From Chloroflexota bacterium (GTDB taxonomy: Bacteria; Chloroflexota; UBA11872; VXNJ01), in NCBI GenBank assembly GCA_026708165.1, contig JAPOVO010000240.1:1-8527 (forward strand): a stretch of DNA of 8,527 nucleotides. Reading direction: 5' to 3'. Position numbers and translations under genes: made by a program. Of this stretch, positions 1 through 7,389 are shown piece by piece (the stretch's first letter is position 1; every line of letters begins with the position of its first letter). The notes under the pieces were generated by a model, which was not told where the DNA came from, searched no databases, and saw only the letters and a program-made list of their open reading frames with translations.

Positions 1-1
1 C

Positions 2-1102
2 CCGAATCGTGGCGGCGATAGCGCACGTTATGCGACGCCCTTTCAGGACGACGAGGACAGCCTTTTCTTCGAGACGTTCAACCGCAACAAGAAGAGCATC
101 AGCCTGGATTTGCGCAATCGTGAAGGGCGTAAGGTCTTCGAGGATCTCGTCACGGTTTCGGACGCCGTCTACTCCAATTTCCGCGGAGACGTGCCCAGGC
201 GGTTGGGCATCACTTACGATGATCTGAAGCACTTGAATCCCCGGATCGTCTGTTGCGCTCTCAGTGGATTTGGAATGACGGGACCGCGCGCGGCGGACCC
301 ATCCTACGATTACATGATTCAAGGTGCGACTGGCTGGATGAGCATGACGGGCGAGCCGGATGGCCCGCCGGCGAAGTCGGGACTGCCAGTGGTCGATCTT
401 GCAACCGGCTTCGCCGCTGCGCTGTCATTGATGGTCGGCGTTCACGCGGCTCGCCGTGATGGCGTCGGGATGGACTGCGACGTTAGCCTATTCGACGTGG
501 CCTTGAGTATGTTGTCTTATCCCGGCACCTGGCATCTGACCCGTGGATATCAGCCAGCACGCACCCGGCAATCGGCGCATCTCACGCTCGTTCCCTTTCA
601 GAACTTTCGTACGGCGGACGGGTGGATCGTCGCGGGCGGCCCCATGGAAGCGTTCTGGAAGGGGATGGTTTCGGCGCTCGGACGGCCCGATCTGGCGGAA
701 GACTCACGCTTCGAGACCTTCAAAACCAGGCGAGAACACGCCGCCGAATTGCTGGCAATAATCGAGCCAATCTTCGAGTCGCGTCCCACCGCGCACTGGC
801 TGGCCGTACTGCGGGCGGCAGACGTGCCTTGCGACGTTGTGAACACTGTGGCCGAGGCGGTGAACGAACCTCAGGCTGCGGCGCGAGACATGGTCGTTGA
901 GGTCGACCATCCAAGGTTCGGGACAGTACGCCAGTTAGCCAGTCCTTTGAAACTAAGCCGTTTCCGTCCTTCGTACCGAAGAGCGCCGCAACGTGACGAG
1001 GACCTGATGAGCGTGCTCGAAGCGGTGCTCGGCTACTCCGCCGACCGAATCGCGGAGCTGGACGCGGCGGGAGCGTTTGGTAAGCCGAAACGTGGGGAAT
1101 AG
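2..1102 (+). CDS. CaiB/BaiF family (family III) CoA-transferase, 5'-truncated
   Basis: The frame is open from base 2 to the TAG at 1100-1102 (366 residues visible). An ATG-initiated ORF at 110 is only an internal part. The first visible residues, PNRGGDSARYATPFQDDEDS followed by FFETFNRNKKSISLDL, match the conserved N-terminal region of family III CoA-transferases just after the usual VIKVEPP stretch, so roughly 35-40 residues lie off the left edge. The segment GLPVVDLATGFAAALS contains the Asp (codon 395-397) that aligns with the catalytic aspartate of formyl-CoA transferase and alpha-methylacyl-CoA racemase. It is followed by GMDCDVSLFDVALSML, the conserved post-catalytic helix. The family moves CoA between carboxylic acids, or racemises acyl-CoAs, through an Asp-bound mixed anhydride in the cytoplasm. 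The specific acid cannot be told from sequence. The family call is secure; the substrate is unknown. The next gene on the same strand follows after a gap of about 130-220 bases. Confidence 0.95.
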   Translation, partial: PNRGGDSARYATPFQDDEDSLFFETFNRNKKSISLDLRNREGRKVFEDLVTVSDAVYSNFRGDVPRRLGITYDDLKHLNPRIVCCALSGFGMTGPRAADPSYDYMIQGATGWMSMTGEPDGPPAKSGLPVVDLATGFAAALSLMVGVHAARRDGVGMDCDVSLFDVALSMLSYPGTWHLTRGYQPARTRQSAHLTLVPFQNFRTADGWIVAGGPMEAFWKGMVSALGRPDLAEDSRFETFKTRREHAAELLAIIEPIFESRPTAHWLAVLRAADVPCDVVNTVAEAVNEPQAAARDMVVEVDHPRFGTVRQLASPLKLSRFRPSYRRAPQRDEDLMSVLEAVLGYSADRIAELDAAGAFGKPKRGE

Positions 1103-1231
1103 CTGGTAATTCCAAAACTGTCGTTCGACGTCGGTTTCGTTAGCATGGTATCCGTGTTGAGTCTGCGGGCTTACCGATAAAGATGCTTACTTATGATCTT
1201 CCCCCTTTCTCTATATATGGATTAAACGGAT
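1103..1231 (+). other. Intergenic gap with only a weak AT-rich promoter candidate
   Basis: There is no ORF here. A TATATA tract lies at 1212-1217. The only -35-like hexamer upstream, TTACTT at 1187-1192, has a poor match and a long spacer of 19 nt, so this is at best a weak promoter for the methyltransferase gene. I see no convincing terminator hairpin with a U-tract after the CoA-transferase stop. Confidence 0.25.
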
Positions 1232-1321
1232 GTGGGGTGGACTGATTTTGACGGATGGCGTTTCGCGCCGATGTTGGTCATCGTTAGACGCCAAGCTCCA
1301 GAAAATGCTGCGAGGGAGATA

Positions 1322-2125
1322 TTGCGCTCGGAGAGTTGCTCGGGTTATGCATTCGGAGACTCTGATGTCGCCGTCAAGCGCTTGCGGCTGGTCGCGGAAG
1401 TGTTTGAGCCGGAGATGGTTAGTTTCCTCTCGTGTGTTCAAGTCAGACCTCATCTAGCGGTTGATCTCGGCTGTGGGCCTGGCTATACGACTCGCCTCGC
1501 CGCTGAGATCCTGAGGCCCGAACGGACCGTGGGATTCGACGCGTCCGACAGGTTCATACAAATGGCGCGTGCCGAACCGAGGGATGGCGTCGAGTACTTT
1601 CGACACGACGTCACGACTACACTGTTTCCTGTCGGCCCGGCCGACTTGATGTTCTGCCACCTTCTCTTGCCGCATTTACGAGATCCTGCGGCGGCGCTGT
1701 GTACGTGGGCCAGGCAACTCGGACCGACAGGTCTGCTACTAATAGATGAGGTCTCCAATATCCGCACGACTCAGCCGATATTTCAACGCTATCTGGATAT
1801 GGTCGAGAAGGTCATGGTTGAGCGTGGTGGACACCTTTACGCGGGAAAGGTTGTGGCCCAGCTTGATGCCATCCCAGGATTAGAAATGGCGTTCAGCCGG
1901 CAGGTCGAACTTCCGGTCAGCACTGCGCACGCCGCCGCCATGTTTCGCATGAACGTCGCCGTATGGGGCAGAAGGCCGACCACGCGGGATCTATTTCCCC
2001 ATAGCAGCGTCCTTGAGATCGAGTCGGAACTCGAGGAACTAACGAAATCAACATCTGAATGTGAAATTGCCTGGGATATGCATCAACTGATATACGAGGC
2101 ATCACCCCTCAAAATCGGTATCTGA
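1322..2125 (+). CDS. Class I SAM-dependent methyltransferase
   Basis: This is a Rossmann-fold methyltransferase that would transfer the SAM methyl group to an unidentified small molecule in the cytoplasm. Motif I is VDLGCGPGYTT (residues 47-57 from the chosen start). Asp73 in VGFDASDRF is the acidic ribose-binding residue after strand 2. YFRHDVTT is the adenine-contact region, and DLMFCHLLLPHLRDPAAAL is the motif IV/V region. The start is ambiguous. The frame is open back to a GTG at 1232 (297 aa) and an ATG at 1271 (284 aa), but neither has a Shine-Dalgarno sequence. The TTG at 1322 has GAGG (1312-1315) 6 nt upstream and gives a 267-aa protein. It begins just before SGYAFGDSDVAVKRLRLVAE, which resembles the usual N-terminus of this methyltransferase type. 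The stop is TGA at 2123-2125. The oxidoreductase gene starts 28 bases later, so the two are probably co-transcribed. The substrate is not predictable. Confidence 0.9.
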   Translation: MRSESCSGYAFGDSDVAVKRLRLVAEVFEPEMVSFLSCVQVRPHLAVDLGCGPGYTTRLAAEILRPERTVGFDASDRFIQMARAEPRDGVEYFRHDVTTTLFPVGPADLMFCHLLLPHLRDPAAALCTWARQLGPTGLLLIDEVSNIRTTQPIFQRYLDMVEKVMVERGGHLYAGKVVAQLDAIPGLEMAFSRQVELPVSTAHAAAMFRMNVAVWGRRPTTRDLFPHSSVLEIESELEELTKSTSECEIAWDMHQLIYEASPLKIGI

Positions 2126-2135
2126 CTAGGTCTTA

Positions 2136-2143
2136 AGAGAGGA
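2136..2143 (+). promoter_or_regulatory. Ribosome binding site of the Gfo/Idh/MocA gene
   Basis: The purine run AGAGAGGA lies 10 nt before the ATG at 2154. It is the only good Shine-Dalgarno match near this start and supports the 344-aa version of the oxidoreductase. Confidence 0.55.
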
Positions 2144-2153
2144 CTGGTACACC

Positions 2154-3188
2154 ATGAAGCAACTGGGACTCGGAATCATCGGTCTGGGAGTTGGTAGAGG
2201 AGCCTTGCTCTTGAACGAGGATCCCGAATCGCCGATTGCCGTGCGGGCGGTCGCTGACCTCGACTCCGAGCGGCTCGAACAAGCTACTAGCGAATACGGC
2301 GTAGCATTTGCGACGACGGACTACCGCGAGCTTCTGGCAAGGCCGGACGTGGACGTTGTAGGGGTGTTCACGCCCGACCATCTGCATGCGGAACATCTGC
2401 CTGCCACGCTGGAGGCGGGCAAGCACGTTATATGCACCAAGCCCCTGCTTACCACGCTCGACGACTGCGACAACGTGGTCGGCCTCGTGAGGCGAACGGG
2501 ACTCAAGTTTGTGGTGGCGCAGACCTGGCGGTTTATTCCGCATATCATCGCCGTAAAGCAAGCGGTGGACGATGGCCGGATAGGTCGTATCAGCCTCATT
2601 GAGACTGGCTATATCCACGATCTTCGCGGCGTGTGCGAAAAAACGCCCTGGCGGGTCACGGCACCGCAGAACTTTCTGTTCGGCGGCGGCGCTCACGCGA
2701 TCGATTGCCTGAGGTGGTTCGCCGGCAACGTCTCGGAGGTAAGTGCGTTCGCCATGAATTCAGGTGTCATACCCGGATATCCGATAGAGGACATCTGGAT
2801 TCTGAATCTGATATTCGAGAGCGGCGCGTTGGGCCGGGTCCTGGTGATGTGCGGCTCTGTCAACAACAGAAGCGAGGGACTGGCAGGCGGCAATAAGCAT
2901 CTCCAGATTTACGGTACGGAAGGAACCATCACCGGAATCGATATCGGCGTCGACGGCACTCCCCAACACTCCAATCTTGAGGTGCAACCACCGCAGGTTG
3001 CTGGCGCTCTAATTGAAGGACCCGCTGCGGGGTTAGTGCCCCATTTCTCCAAGATGGCGGATTGGATTAAGAACGACGAAACACCCGACCCGGACGTCGT
3101 AGAGGGCGCCAGGGGAATAGCGGTGGCCGTCGCCGCGCAGGAATCGCTAAAGACCGGCCGGGTGGTCAAGGTCCGCAATGACTTCTGA
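2154..3188 (+). CDS. Gfo/Idh/MocA family NAD(P)-dependent oxidoreductase
   Basis: This 344-aa protein has the usual length and two-domain layout of the family, whose members oxidise or reduce hydroxyl groups of sugars, inositols and related compounds in the cytoplasm. The N-terminal Rossmann domain opens with LGIIGLGVGRG (glycines 10, 12, 14 and 16), a slightly altered dinucleotide loop. ADLDSERL ends strand 2. VDVVGVFTPDHLHAEHLPATLEAGKHV leads to CTKP, whose Lys96 matches the catalytic lysine of the family EKP motif (here Thr replaces Glu). The C-terminal domain has GGGAHAIDCLRWFAGN, with His181 and Asp184 in the conserved G-x-H-x-x-D catalytic arrangement. The gene starts 28 bases after the methyltransferase stop and ends in TGA at 3186-3188. 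The exact substrate cannot be assigned. With the neighbouring hydrolase and glycosidase-like genes, sugar or polyol turnover is a reasonable guess but only inference. Confidence 0.95.
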   Translation: MKQLGLGIIGLGVGRGALLLNEDPESPIAVRAVADLDSERLEQATSEYGVAFATTDYRELLARPDVDVVGVFTPDHLHAEHLPATLEAGKHVICTKPLLTTLDDCDNVVGLVRRTGLKFVVAQTWRFIPHIIAVKQAVDDGRIGRISLIETGYIHDLRGVCEKTPWRVTAPQNFLFGGGAHAIDCLRWFAGNVSEVSAFAMNSGVIPGYPIEDIWILNLIFESGALGRVLVMCGSVNNRSEGLAGGNKHLQIYGTEGTITGIDIGVDGTPQHSNLEVQPPQVAGALIEGPAAGLVPHFSKMADWIKNDETPDPDVVEGARGIAVAVAAQESLKTGRVVKVRNDF

Positions 3189-3253
3189 CCTACGATATTC
3201 CTCGTGAGTGCTGACCAGGAGCAAAGGCGATCCGCAGGCAGCCTGAACCGACG

Positions 3254-3282
3254 CAATCAAACACCGTGGCCGCGATTGATTG
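3254..3282 (+). repeat. Short inverted repeat abutting a ribosome binding site
   Basis: CAATCAA (3254-3260) and TTGATTG (3276-3282) can form a 7-bp stem with a 15-nt loop in the 106-base gap before the phosphodiesterase gene. The 3' arm ends on the first G of GGGAG (3282-3286), the Shine-Dalgarno sequence of the gene starting at 3295. The arms are short, so chance is a real possibility. Confidence 0.3.
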
Positions 3283-3294
3283 GGAGTTCAATAG

Positions 3295-5169
3295 ATGGCG
3301 AAGAGCAAGCTGCTTCAAATCGGTTTCGACGGTATGAACCTGCTTCTGCTTCGAAAGTACGAGGCGGAGGGCCTTCTTCCTAACTTTTCCAGGCTTCTGG
3401 AACGTGGCTCGGCTAACAGACTTTTGTGCGCTATCCCGGCGTGGACTCCAACCAATTGGGCAACCCTAGTAACCGGCGCAACCGCGGGTACGCACGGCCT
3501 GGGCGGCTGGAGCGTGAGAGACCTCACCAGACCTCGTGATACGGCTGATATTCGCGCGGAGGACTCCAGATCAGTCGGCGCCGAGACTATATGGGAAGTG
3601 GCCGAGCGCGCGAATCTCAAGTCGATGATCACGTTCTATCCGGGTTCATGGCCTCCTCGGGTTGCGAACGGTTATGTGGTCGCACCGGGATTCCGTTACC
3701 CGCCATTTGCGGTCCTGCCACCGGAAAAGTATGTGATCGGGCGACGAGGAGATTCCCGTCAAACGGGAATCTCCAAGGAAGACCTCCGAGTTGGCACCGA
3801 CACCGCGGAAACCGGAGAAGAACGAGAAGTAACCCACCTGGTCGCCCGGCACACGGCTGGCGGAGCGCTCGAAGCCGAGATAAGACTCGGCCGAAAGTCG
3901 GAGAGCCATCTGCTGATCAGGTTCTCCAAGACCGCCAATATGCCGCGACACGTTGTCACGGCGCAATGTGCAGATTGTCCCGGTGCACCGATTTCGGTGG
4001 AGAAGGAGCGCTGGAGCGAATGGCTGTTTGCGCAGCTACTCGATGCGGACGGAGTAGCGCGCCGCGTCTCGTTCAGGCTTCGCCTGCTGCGAGACCAAGG
4101 TGACTCGATAACCCTGGTGAGATCAGAGGCTCACCGCACCGACGGATTTGCAAGTCCCGGGAAATTGGCGTCGGAACTGGTGGACTCCGTCGGTGCCTTT
4201 ATCGGCATGTTCGCAACCAAGCCCGAACCTGGCGACGCTGAGCTGGACGCTTGTCTGGACGAGTATCTTTACAGCGGGCTCTGGCAGGCAAGAGCTGCCA
4301 AGTACGTGATGGACAACCACGGTTGGGACCTCCATTTTTCACACTGGCACATGTTCGACACTATCAACCACAGTCACGTGAACCCGGCCGACCGCGGTCA
4401 TCCGGGATTTGATGCAAAGCGGGCTGAGTGGCATATGAGCGCGCATAGGCGCGCGTTCGAGGTCGCCGATCAGGTACTGGGAGAGTTCCTCGCTCTGGCC
4501 GACGATAACACCTACGTATTGGTCAACTCCGACCACGCGATGGCGACCTCACACCGATGGGGAAGCGTTCCACGGCTGCTGCACGATCACGGGCTGATCG
4601 CATTTCGCGAGGACGGTATCAGCATAGATCCCGCCAAGAGCAGGGCCTACGTTATCCCGGATCGCGGGAGTGAGATATTCGTCAATCTAGAGGGACGCGA
4701 GCCTGATGGAATAGTGCCTGTCGGTGAATATGAGGCTGTGCAGGAGAAAATCATCGAAGCGCTTCATGATTGGCGAGACCCTGATTCGGGCAAGCGGGCC
4801 GTCGCTCTGGCGCTCAAGAACCAGGACGCCCAGGTGGTCGGCTTTTGGGGGCCCAATAACGGAGATGTCTTCTTCACGCTCAACCGGGGATTCGGCTGGG
4901 GTGACCCGCTGGGCGAAGGAAGCATCGGCCCCGGACGCGGGGCGCTTCACGGATCGCAGATCCCAACCTCGGAGGGGCCGATCTTCACCAACATGGGATG
5001 CTTCATTATTTCCGGACCGGGTATTAGGCGCGGTTCAGAAGGCGACTGGCCGCGATACGGATTGGTGCGGATGATCGATCTGGCTCCCACGATGTCGCAC
5101 TTGATGGGTCTTCGACCGCCGGCTCACAGTCAGGGAGCTGTTTTGTGGGATCTCTTGGAAGATAGCTAA
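3295..5169 (+). CDS. Alkaline phosphatase superfamily protein (type I phosphodiesterase/nucleotide pyrophosphatase-like)
   Basis: This 624-aa metal-dependent hydrolase belongs to the alkaline-phosphatase superfamily; such enzymes cut phosphodiesters, phosphomonoesters, phosphonates or sulfate esters. All family landmarks are visible in order. Asp12 in QIGFDGMN is a metal ligand. Thr51 in PAWTPTNWATLVTG is the nucleophile, aligning with the Thr of the nucleotide pyrophosphatase KTFPNHYSIVTG motif, and THGLGGWS follows. Asp355 and His359 lie in MFDTINHSHVNP, Asp413-His414 in VNSDHAM, and His552 in GALHGSQIP. A near-terminal NMGCFIISGPGIRRG is typical of the fold. The catalytic set is complete, so the enzyme is probably active. 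It is long because of an insert between about residues 120 and 310. There is no signal peptide (MAKSKLLQIGFDG begins the first strand), so it is probably cytoplasmic. The ATG has GGGAG at 3282-3286, 8 nt upstream. The stop is TAA. The substrate is unknown. A perfect 12-bp hairpin lies inside the gene at 3748-3774. Confidence 0.93.
   Translation: MAKSKLLQIGFDGMNLLLLRKYEAEGLLPNFSRLLERGSANRLLCAIPAWTPTNWATLVTGATAGTHGLGGWSVRDLTRPRDTADIRAEDSRSVGAETIWEVAERANLKSMITFYPGSWPPRVANGYVVAPGFRYPPFAVLPPEKYVIGRRGDSRQTGISKEDLRVGTDTAETGEEREVTHLVARHTAGGALEAEIRLGRKSESHLLIRFSKTANMPRHVVTAQCADCPGAPISVEKERWSEWLFAQLLDADGVARRVSFRLRLLRDQGDSITLVRSEAHRTDGFASPGKLASELVDSVGAFIGMFATKPEPGDAELDACLDEYLYSGLWQARAAKYVMDNHGWDLHFSHWHMFDTINHSHVNPADRGHPGFDAKRAEWHMSAHRRAFEVADQVLGEFLALADDNTYVLVNSDHAMATSHRWGSVPRLLHDHGLIAFREDGISIDPAKSRAYVIPDRGSEIFVNLEGREPDGIVPVGEYEAVQEKIIEALHDWRDPDSGKRAVALALKNQDAQVVGFWGPNNGDVFFTLNRGFGWGDPLGEGSIGPGRGALHGSQIPTSEGPIFTNMGCFIISGPGIRRGSEGDWPRYGLVRMIDLAPTMSHLMGLRPPAHSQGAVLWDLLEDS
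3748..3774 (+). repeat. Perfect 12-bp inverted repeat inside the phosphodiesterase gene
   Basis: GGAGATTCCCGT (3748-3759), loop CAA, then ACGGGAATCTCC (3763-3774) form an uninterrupted 12-bp stem. It lies in frame within the phosphodiesterase gene, encoding around residues 152-160 (GDSRQTGIS) at the start of the insert between the nucleophile and the second metal-binding cluster. Such a stable, perfect hairpin is unusual in coding DNA. It is not followed by a T-run, so it does not look like an intrinsic terminator. A small inserted palindrome, an mRNA processing site or chance are the options. Confidence 0.8.
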
Positions 5170-5181
5170 CCCTCAAACGCC

Positions 5182-5201
5182 CCGCTGTGGAAACACCGCG
5201 G
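5182..5201 (+). terminator. Possible terminator-like hairpin after the phosphodiesterase gene
   Basis: CCGCTGTG (5182-5189), a GAAA tetraloop, and CACCGCGG (5194-5201) form an 8-bp stem with one T/C mismatch, 12 bases after the TAA at 5167-5169. GAAA is a stable GNRA tetraloop. No T-run follows directly, so it is not a classical intrinsic terminator. It could be a transcript-end stabiliser or a weak terminator. Confidence 0.35.
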
Positions 5202-5357
5202 ATGGCGAGCCGGGATCGCGGAATTTCATTTCTTCTAGATACACTTGACAGATACCGAACGATAGACGCACATTCTCATTGAGGATTCAATCGGATCGAG
5301 ATGTAGCGCTTCGGGAGGTTAGGCGGCGCTCGATGAAGATGGGGATCCTATCAGCCG

Positions 5358-5373
5358 GCCGACAATTGTCGGC
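5358..5373. repeat. Perfect 16-bp palindrome, possible operator
   Basis: GCCGACAATTGTCGGC is a perfect dyad with no spacer, 25 bases upstream of the TTG at 5399. Such a symmetrical site could be bound by a dimeric repressor. No regulator gene is in the window, and no promoter is clear next to it, so function is speculative. Confidence 0.4.
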
Positions 5374-5398
5374 ATCCGGTCTTGCTGCGGAGGTTTGA

Positions 5399-5653
5399 TT
5401 GAAGCGACTGTCTTCGGAAGTCCGGAAGGCGTATAGCCGTACATTCCCTGCTCCGATTCAGGCCGATTTGACCACTCCGGGACATCGAGCTTTCCAGCAA
5501 AAGCACAGTAACGGCGTGATTCCAACCAGATTCGCAGGCGTGATCACCGAAACCTTATGGGATCTCCGGCAATTCGTGCTGGTCGGACGCGATTACATGA
5601 ATCTGGTAGATGGATTCCAGTCTTCGATCAGATTTAGCTCGTGCATCAGATAG
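5399..5653 (+). CDS. Doubtful small ORF, possible gene remnant (84 aa)
   Basis: A TTG start has a full Shine-Dalgarno GGAGG at 5389-5393, 5 nt upstream, and opens an 84-codon frame directly after an in-frame TGA. The 3' end overlaps the tail of the minus-strand glycosidase-like gene by 61 bases (convergent). Part of the translation, SSEVRKAYSRTFPAP followed by TPGHRAF, faintly recalls the cap region of haloalkane dehalogenase-like alpha/beta hydrolases, which carry an E-V-x-x-A-Y-x-x-x-F-P stretch. No catalytic residue or upstream hydrolase sequence is present. It may be a small protein, a hydrolase remnant or noise; I cannot assign a function. Confidence 0.25.
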   Translation: MKRLSSEVRKAYSRTFPAPIQADLTTPGHRAFQQKHSNGVIPTRFAGVITETLWDLRQFVLVGRDYMNLVDGFQSSIRFSSCIR

Positions 5654-7389
5654 CCGCCGTGCTCACGCTCCATGCGGCTCAGATTGTCCCGATGGCCTAG
5701 CCGGCGCACTGTGTTCCACTGGCTCTTCATGTTCACCCTAACGTCGCTGTCCCAAAACGCCAGTCCGCTCGCTCCTCCTTCGTAGGCCTCGCGCGCCTGC
5801 CGCACGTACTCGCCCGCGCACATCTGGCGGGGAAAGAGGTCCGGATAAAACACACAGGTCGAACCGGTCGTGAGCTTGTTGAAATAGTCGTAGTCGATAA
5901 CCGGTATATGCCGCTCTTCGGCGTAGTCGTATGCCTGGGTAGGCGGGACGAGTATGTCGACCAATCCTTCCGCCACCCACGTTTCGAGGTCCAATCCGCC
6001 GGCGTGGTTGTATGCGGCGTTGTAGAGAACGTTGGCCGCAACCTGAATACGGCCGCCATCTGGACGTTGCCGCTCGTCGAGGGCCCGTCGAAGCTCTCGC
6101 ATGAATGCCGTGACGTATCCGGCCCAGAGCTTTTCCAGTCGCGGGTCGTTGGTAAAGAACCCGCCCTCTGTCATGAACTCCCCTTCTAGCTCGGAGTCTT
6201 CGGGCAGTTCACGGGGATCGATACCGTAATTCCTGCGAAAGTCCTCGATCACCGGGTCCTCGAAGAGCACGAACGGCGGTCGGCGCGTGTAGATGAGTTG
6301 CACGCCTTCTATCCCGTACGAGGCAAGCTCGAGGAATAACTTGACATAAAACTCCCTGACTTCCGGATAGGCCATGCTCAGGCGAATGATCGAGTTGCCG
6401 TCCCGGTCGCGGCACCGCCATTCCGGATGTTCCTTCCACATCGGCACCGACTTGACGTGTGCAGGTGGATGGTCCGATGTGGTCCCCATGCGGAATCCAA
6501 GGAAGACCTCGATACCCAGCGAGTGCAGAAAGTCCACTCTTTCCTTCACCAGATCGATACCGTTCGATCGATAGGCGCGAAGGCTCTCAACGGCGCGTCG
6601 ACTCGACTCTGTCAGCAATTCAGTCGCCGCCGTTGCGAATTCGCTACCGACTTTGGTCGGACGGTAGGTAAGTCCGGGGCCTCCGGTGCCAAGGAAGACC
6701 CTTCCCACATCGGTGTTGCGCAAGGGCTCGAATCCCTCGATCAGCTCTTCAATCGTTCGGACTCCGTGATGAAGAGAGCCGCTGGCCCCATCTATTTGCA
6801 CCGCCAGGTTTCTGTTGGCGGGGCCGCTGGCTCGGCGGTACTCCTCCACCTCTGCTCCAGTCATTGGGACCAACCGCACGAAGGAGAGTTGAGCAGCGGT
6901 GTGGGTTGCTCTCGTCGCAGCGGAGATGATCAGATCGTGAGCGTCAAGGTCGGCGGCCTTCCAGAAAAACTCCTCAATTGCACTCGCGTATCGGGCCACT
7001 GCCCGGTTCGGCACGACCTGATCGGACACGCCCGGCCTTACCGAGTCGAAGAGCCGGTCGCCGCTCAGCTTGATTCGGATCAAGAACGGGTCCTTGAACG
7101 GTCGGTCCGGCTCGGCGGCTCCTCTGTAAAGCCCCAGGTAGATCGCGTGCCAGCCGTTTGCGGGGAGCCTCAGCCTCACGTCTTCGGGACGCGCCAGCTC
7201 GCCTTTGCCCAGCATTACTCCCCGGATGCCAGCTTCAGTAGCGTACGGAATTGGATACCAGTGGCGCTGCGACGGTCCTTCGGCTACGGCCGACTGCGGT
7301 TTGCAAACGGAAAGATCCGAGATCAGTAGTCCTTGGTCGCTCGGTGCGGTCCAAAAGCTGGTCTTCCTCTGGCTTGCATTTCCGTTCAT
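5593..7389 (-). CDS. Glycosyl hydrolase-like (GHL10/family 10-like) TIM-barrel protein
   Basis: This 598-aa protein starts at ATG 7389-7387, with AGGGG (complement of 7398-7402) 8 nt upstream, and ends in TAA. Residues about 40-180 look like a beta-rich accessory domain (VRLRLPANGWHAIYLGLYRG, then FLIRIKLSGDRLFD), similar to carbohydrate-binding beta-sandwiches. Residues about 193-560 resemble the TIM barrel of glycosyl-hydrolase-like family 10 proteins: NLAVQIDGASG, GIDLVKERVDFLHSLGIEVF, an HPEWRCRDRDGN stretch, LSMAYPEVREFYVKLFLELA, YGIEGVQLIYTRRPP, and late strands GLVDILVPP, HIPVID and GASGLAFWDSDV. The family is expected to act on polysaccharides or glycoconjugates, but activities are poorly known. 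The strand that usually reads D-G-I-x-x-D has E361 and I366 here, so an expected acidic residue may be missing. No signal peptide is seen, suggesting a cytoplasmic location. The gene is divergent from the DUF3179 gene. The fold call is fairly sure; catalysis is uncertain. Confidence 0.82.
   Translation of the reverse strand: MNGNASQRKTSFWTAPSDQGLLISDLSVCKPQSAVAEGPSQRHWYPIPYATEAGIRGVMLGKGELARPEDVRLRLPANGWHAIYLGLYRGAAEPDRPFKDPFLIRIKLSGDRLFDSVRPGVSDQVVPNRAVARYASAIEEFFWKAADLDAHDLIISAATRATHTAAQLSFVRLVPMTGAEVEEYRRASGPANRNLAVQIDGASGSLHHGVRTIEELIEGFEPLRNTDVGRVFLGTGGPGLTYRPTKVGSEFATAATELLTESSRRAVESLRAYRSNGIDLVKERVDFLHSLGIEVFLGFRMGTTSDHPPAHVKSVPMWKEHPEWRCRDRDGNSIIRLSMAYPEVREFYVKLFLELASYGIEGVQLIYTRRPPFVLFEDPVIEDFRRNYGIDPRELPEDSELEGEFMTEGGFFTNDPRLEKLWAGYVTAFMRELRRALDERQRPDGGRIQVAANVLYNAAYNHAGGLDLETWVAEGLVDILVPPTQAYDYAEERHIPVIDYDYFNKLTTGSTCVFYPDLFPRQMCAGEYVRQAREAYEGGASGLAFWDSDVRVNMKSQWNTVRRLGHRDNLSRMEREHGGYLMHELNLIEDWNPSTRFM

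Larger units (their letters stand above)
5170..5592. other. 423-base stretch without a convincing gene
   Basis: Between the phosphodiesterase stop and the end of the minus-strand glycosidase-like gene no strong coding region is seen, and stops are frequent in all frames up to about 5398. The stretch holds a GAAA-loop hairpin (5182-5201), a TTGACA hexamer at 5243-5248 without a recognisable -10 partner, a perfect 16-bp palindrome (5358-5373) and the start of a weak TTG-initiated ORF (5399). Confidence 0.6.

Noticed and set aside
2133..2696. 187-aa minus-strand ORF
   Set aside because: It is opposite the Gfo/Idh/MocA gene, whose cofactor and catalytic motifs are clear, so it is a shadow.
3591..4103. 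170-aa plus-strand ORF in another frame
   Set aside because: It lies wholly inside the phosphodiesterase gene; the Arg/Pro-rich translation is typical of an off-frame reading of GC-rich DNA.
5243..5248. TTGACA as a -35 promoter element
   Set aside because: No TATAAT-like hexamer occurs 16-19 bases downstream and no clear gene starts nearby.
6427..7329. 300-aa plus-strand ORF
   Set aside because: It is antisense to the glycosyl-hydrolase-like gene, which has conserved fold motifs and a good ribosome site; the plus-strand translation is low-complexity and unlike any family I recognise.
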